Shown one piece after another: positions 63,671 to 64,000 of a stretch of 64,000 nucleotides of DNA. Within the stretch, counting starts at the first letter, position 1. Each line of letters begins with the position of its first letter. Both the position numbers and the translations under genes were made by a program. The notes below the pieces were generated by a model. That model was not told where the DNA came from and searched no databases. It saw only the letters and a list, made by a program, of their open reading frames with translations. The stretch is from contig OY987225.1 in the NCBI GenBank assembly GCA_963920705.1, positions 10,884,158 to 10,948,157 of the forward strand, read 5' to 3'. This DNA comes from Odiellus spinosus. Lineage: Eukaryota > Arthropoda > Arachnida > Opiliones > Phalangiidae.

Positions 63671-64000
63671 AAAGCATGATTCGAAAAGCATGATTCGAAA
63701 AGCATGATTCGAAAAGCATGATTCGAAAAGCATGATTCGAAAAGCATGATTCGAAAAGCATGATTCGAATAGCTTGATTCGAAAAACATGATTCGAATAG
63801 CATGATTCGAAAAGCATGATTCGAAAAGCATGATTCGAAAAGCATGATTCGAAAAGCATGATTCGAAAAGCATGGTTCGAAAAGCATGGTTCGAAAAGCA
63901 TGGTTCGAAAAGCATGGTTCGAAAAGCATGGTTCGAAAAGCATGATTCGAAAAGCATGATTCGAAAAGCATGGTTCGAAAAGCATGGTTCGAAAAGCATG
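63671..64000 (+). repeat. Right edge, GCATGA then GCATGG
   Basis: Canonical run to about 63,870, one AATAGCTTG/AAAAACATG/AATAGCATG trio near 63,768-63,810, then five GCATGG units and a mixed end. The array continues past the window. Confidence 0.85.

Larger units (their letters stand above)
1..64000 (+). repeat. 14-bp satellite array, extends past both window ends
   Basis: Every line of the window reads as head-to-tail copies of AAAAGCATGATTCG or a variant differing at one to three bases. 64000/14 gives about 4,570 monomers. The first bases (TTCGAATAGCATG) and the last (AAAAGCATG) are both mid-array, so neither edge is present. The largest non-repeat insertion I noticed is about 3 bp, near 16,366. 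Main variants by position: 3 A/T, 5 G/A, 7 A/G/C/T, 10 A/G. The consensus monomer has 5 G or C in 14 bases (36% GC); the GCG form has 6 (43%). No tRNA, rRNA, transposon end, long microsatellite or unique DNA was seen. Placing it in eukaryotic heterochromatin is inference from length and structure; the family itself is not recognised. Confidence 0.98.

Noticed and set aside
1..64000. CRISPR array
   Set aside because: There are no spacers: units abut directly at 14 bp, far shorter than CRISPR repeats, with no cas genes.
1..64000. Telomeric repeat tract
   Set aside because: Telomerase-made tracts are more uniform and shorter. Here monomer variants form large nested duplications, and no G-rich telomere-like motif is present.
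1..64000. Heat-shock element (alternating TTC and GAA)
   Set aside because: TTC and GAA are directly adjacent in TTCGAA, without the two-base spacing such elements need.
1..64000. Transposon-derived origin or terminal repeats
   Set aside because: No target-site duplications, long inverted repeats, poly-A tails or coding remnants were seen; the only inversions are four single monomers.

Overview
The whole window is one tandem repeat. I find no gene, RNA gene, mobile element or unique sequence. The unit is a 14-bp monomer, written here as AAAAGCATGATTCG (positions 1 to 14), repeated head-to-tail about 4,570 times from base 1 to base 64000. The window begins and ends inside the array. An uninterrupted short-monomer satellite this long, built of nested higher-order duplications, points to heterochromatin of a eukaryotic nuclear chromosome (centromere, pericentromere, subtelomere, or a sex or B chromosome). 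I do not recognise the monomer and name no species.

Monomers differ at a few positions. Position 7 can be A, G, C or T (GCATG, RCGTG, GCCTG, GCTTG). Position 5 is G or A, position 3 is A or T, and position 10 is A or G. TTCG at positions 11-14, followed by AA, makes a palindromic TTCGAA at nearly every junction.

Layout. From 1 to about 14 kb, two higher-order families alternate: HOR-A (a 1,960-bp tandem pair plus later copies) and HOR-B (copies offset by 1,680 bp, one with a perfect 420-bp internal duplication). From 14 to 20.3 kb is an irregular zone rich in RCGTG monomers. The position-10 G subtype (GCATGGTTCG) first appears at about 20.31 kb and recurs to the end. From 22.0 to 29.1 kb is a pair of 3.4-3.6 kb repeats (HOR-C) holding four inverted monomers. 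From 29.8 to 38.3 kb is a tandem pair of 4.26-4.30 kb repeats (HOR-D). From 38.3 to 41 kb are nested repeats of 280, 1,022 and 1,358 bp. From 41 to 50.5 kb GCATG arrays alternate with short RCGTG islands and GCCTG cassettes. From 50.46 to 56.44 kb is a tandem pair of about 2.98 kb repeats (HOR-F). From 56.4 to 61.1 kb is dominated by GCATGA/GCATGG, and from 61.1 to 63.7 kb is a 1,259-bp-offset pair (HOR-G).

The many long open frames on the minus strand are arithmetic products of a stop-free 14-bp unit and are not annotated as genes. What the window records is satellite evolution: local expansion, unequal exchange, CpG-type transitions, and rare phase slips or inversions.
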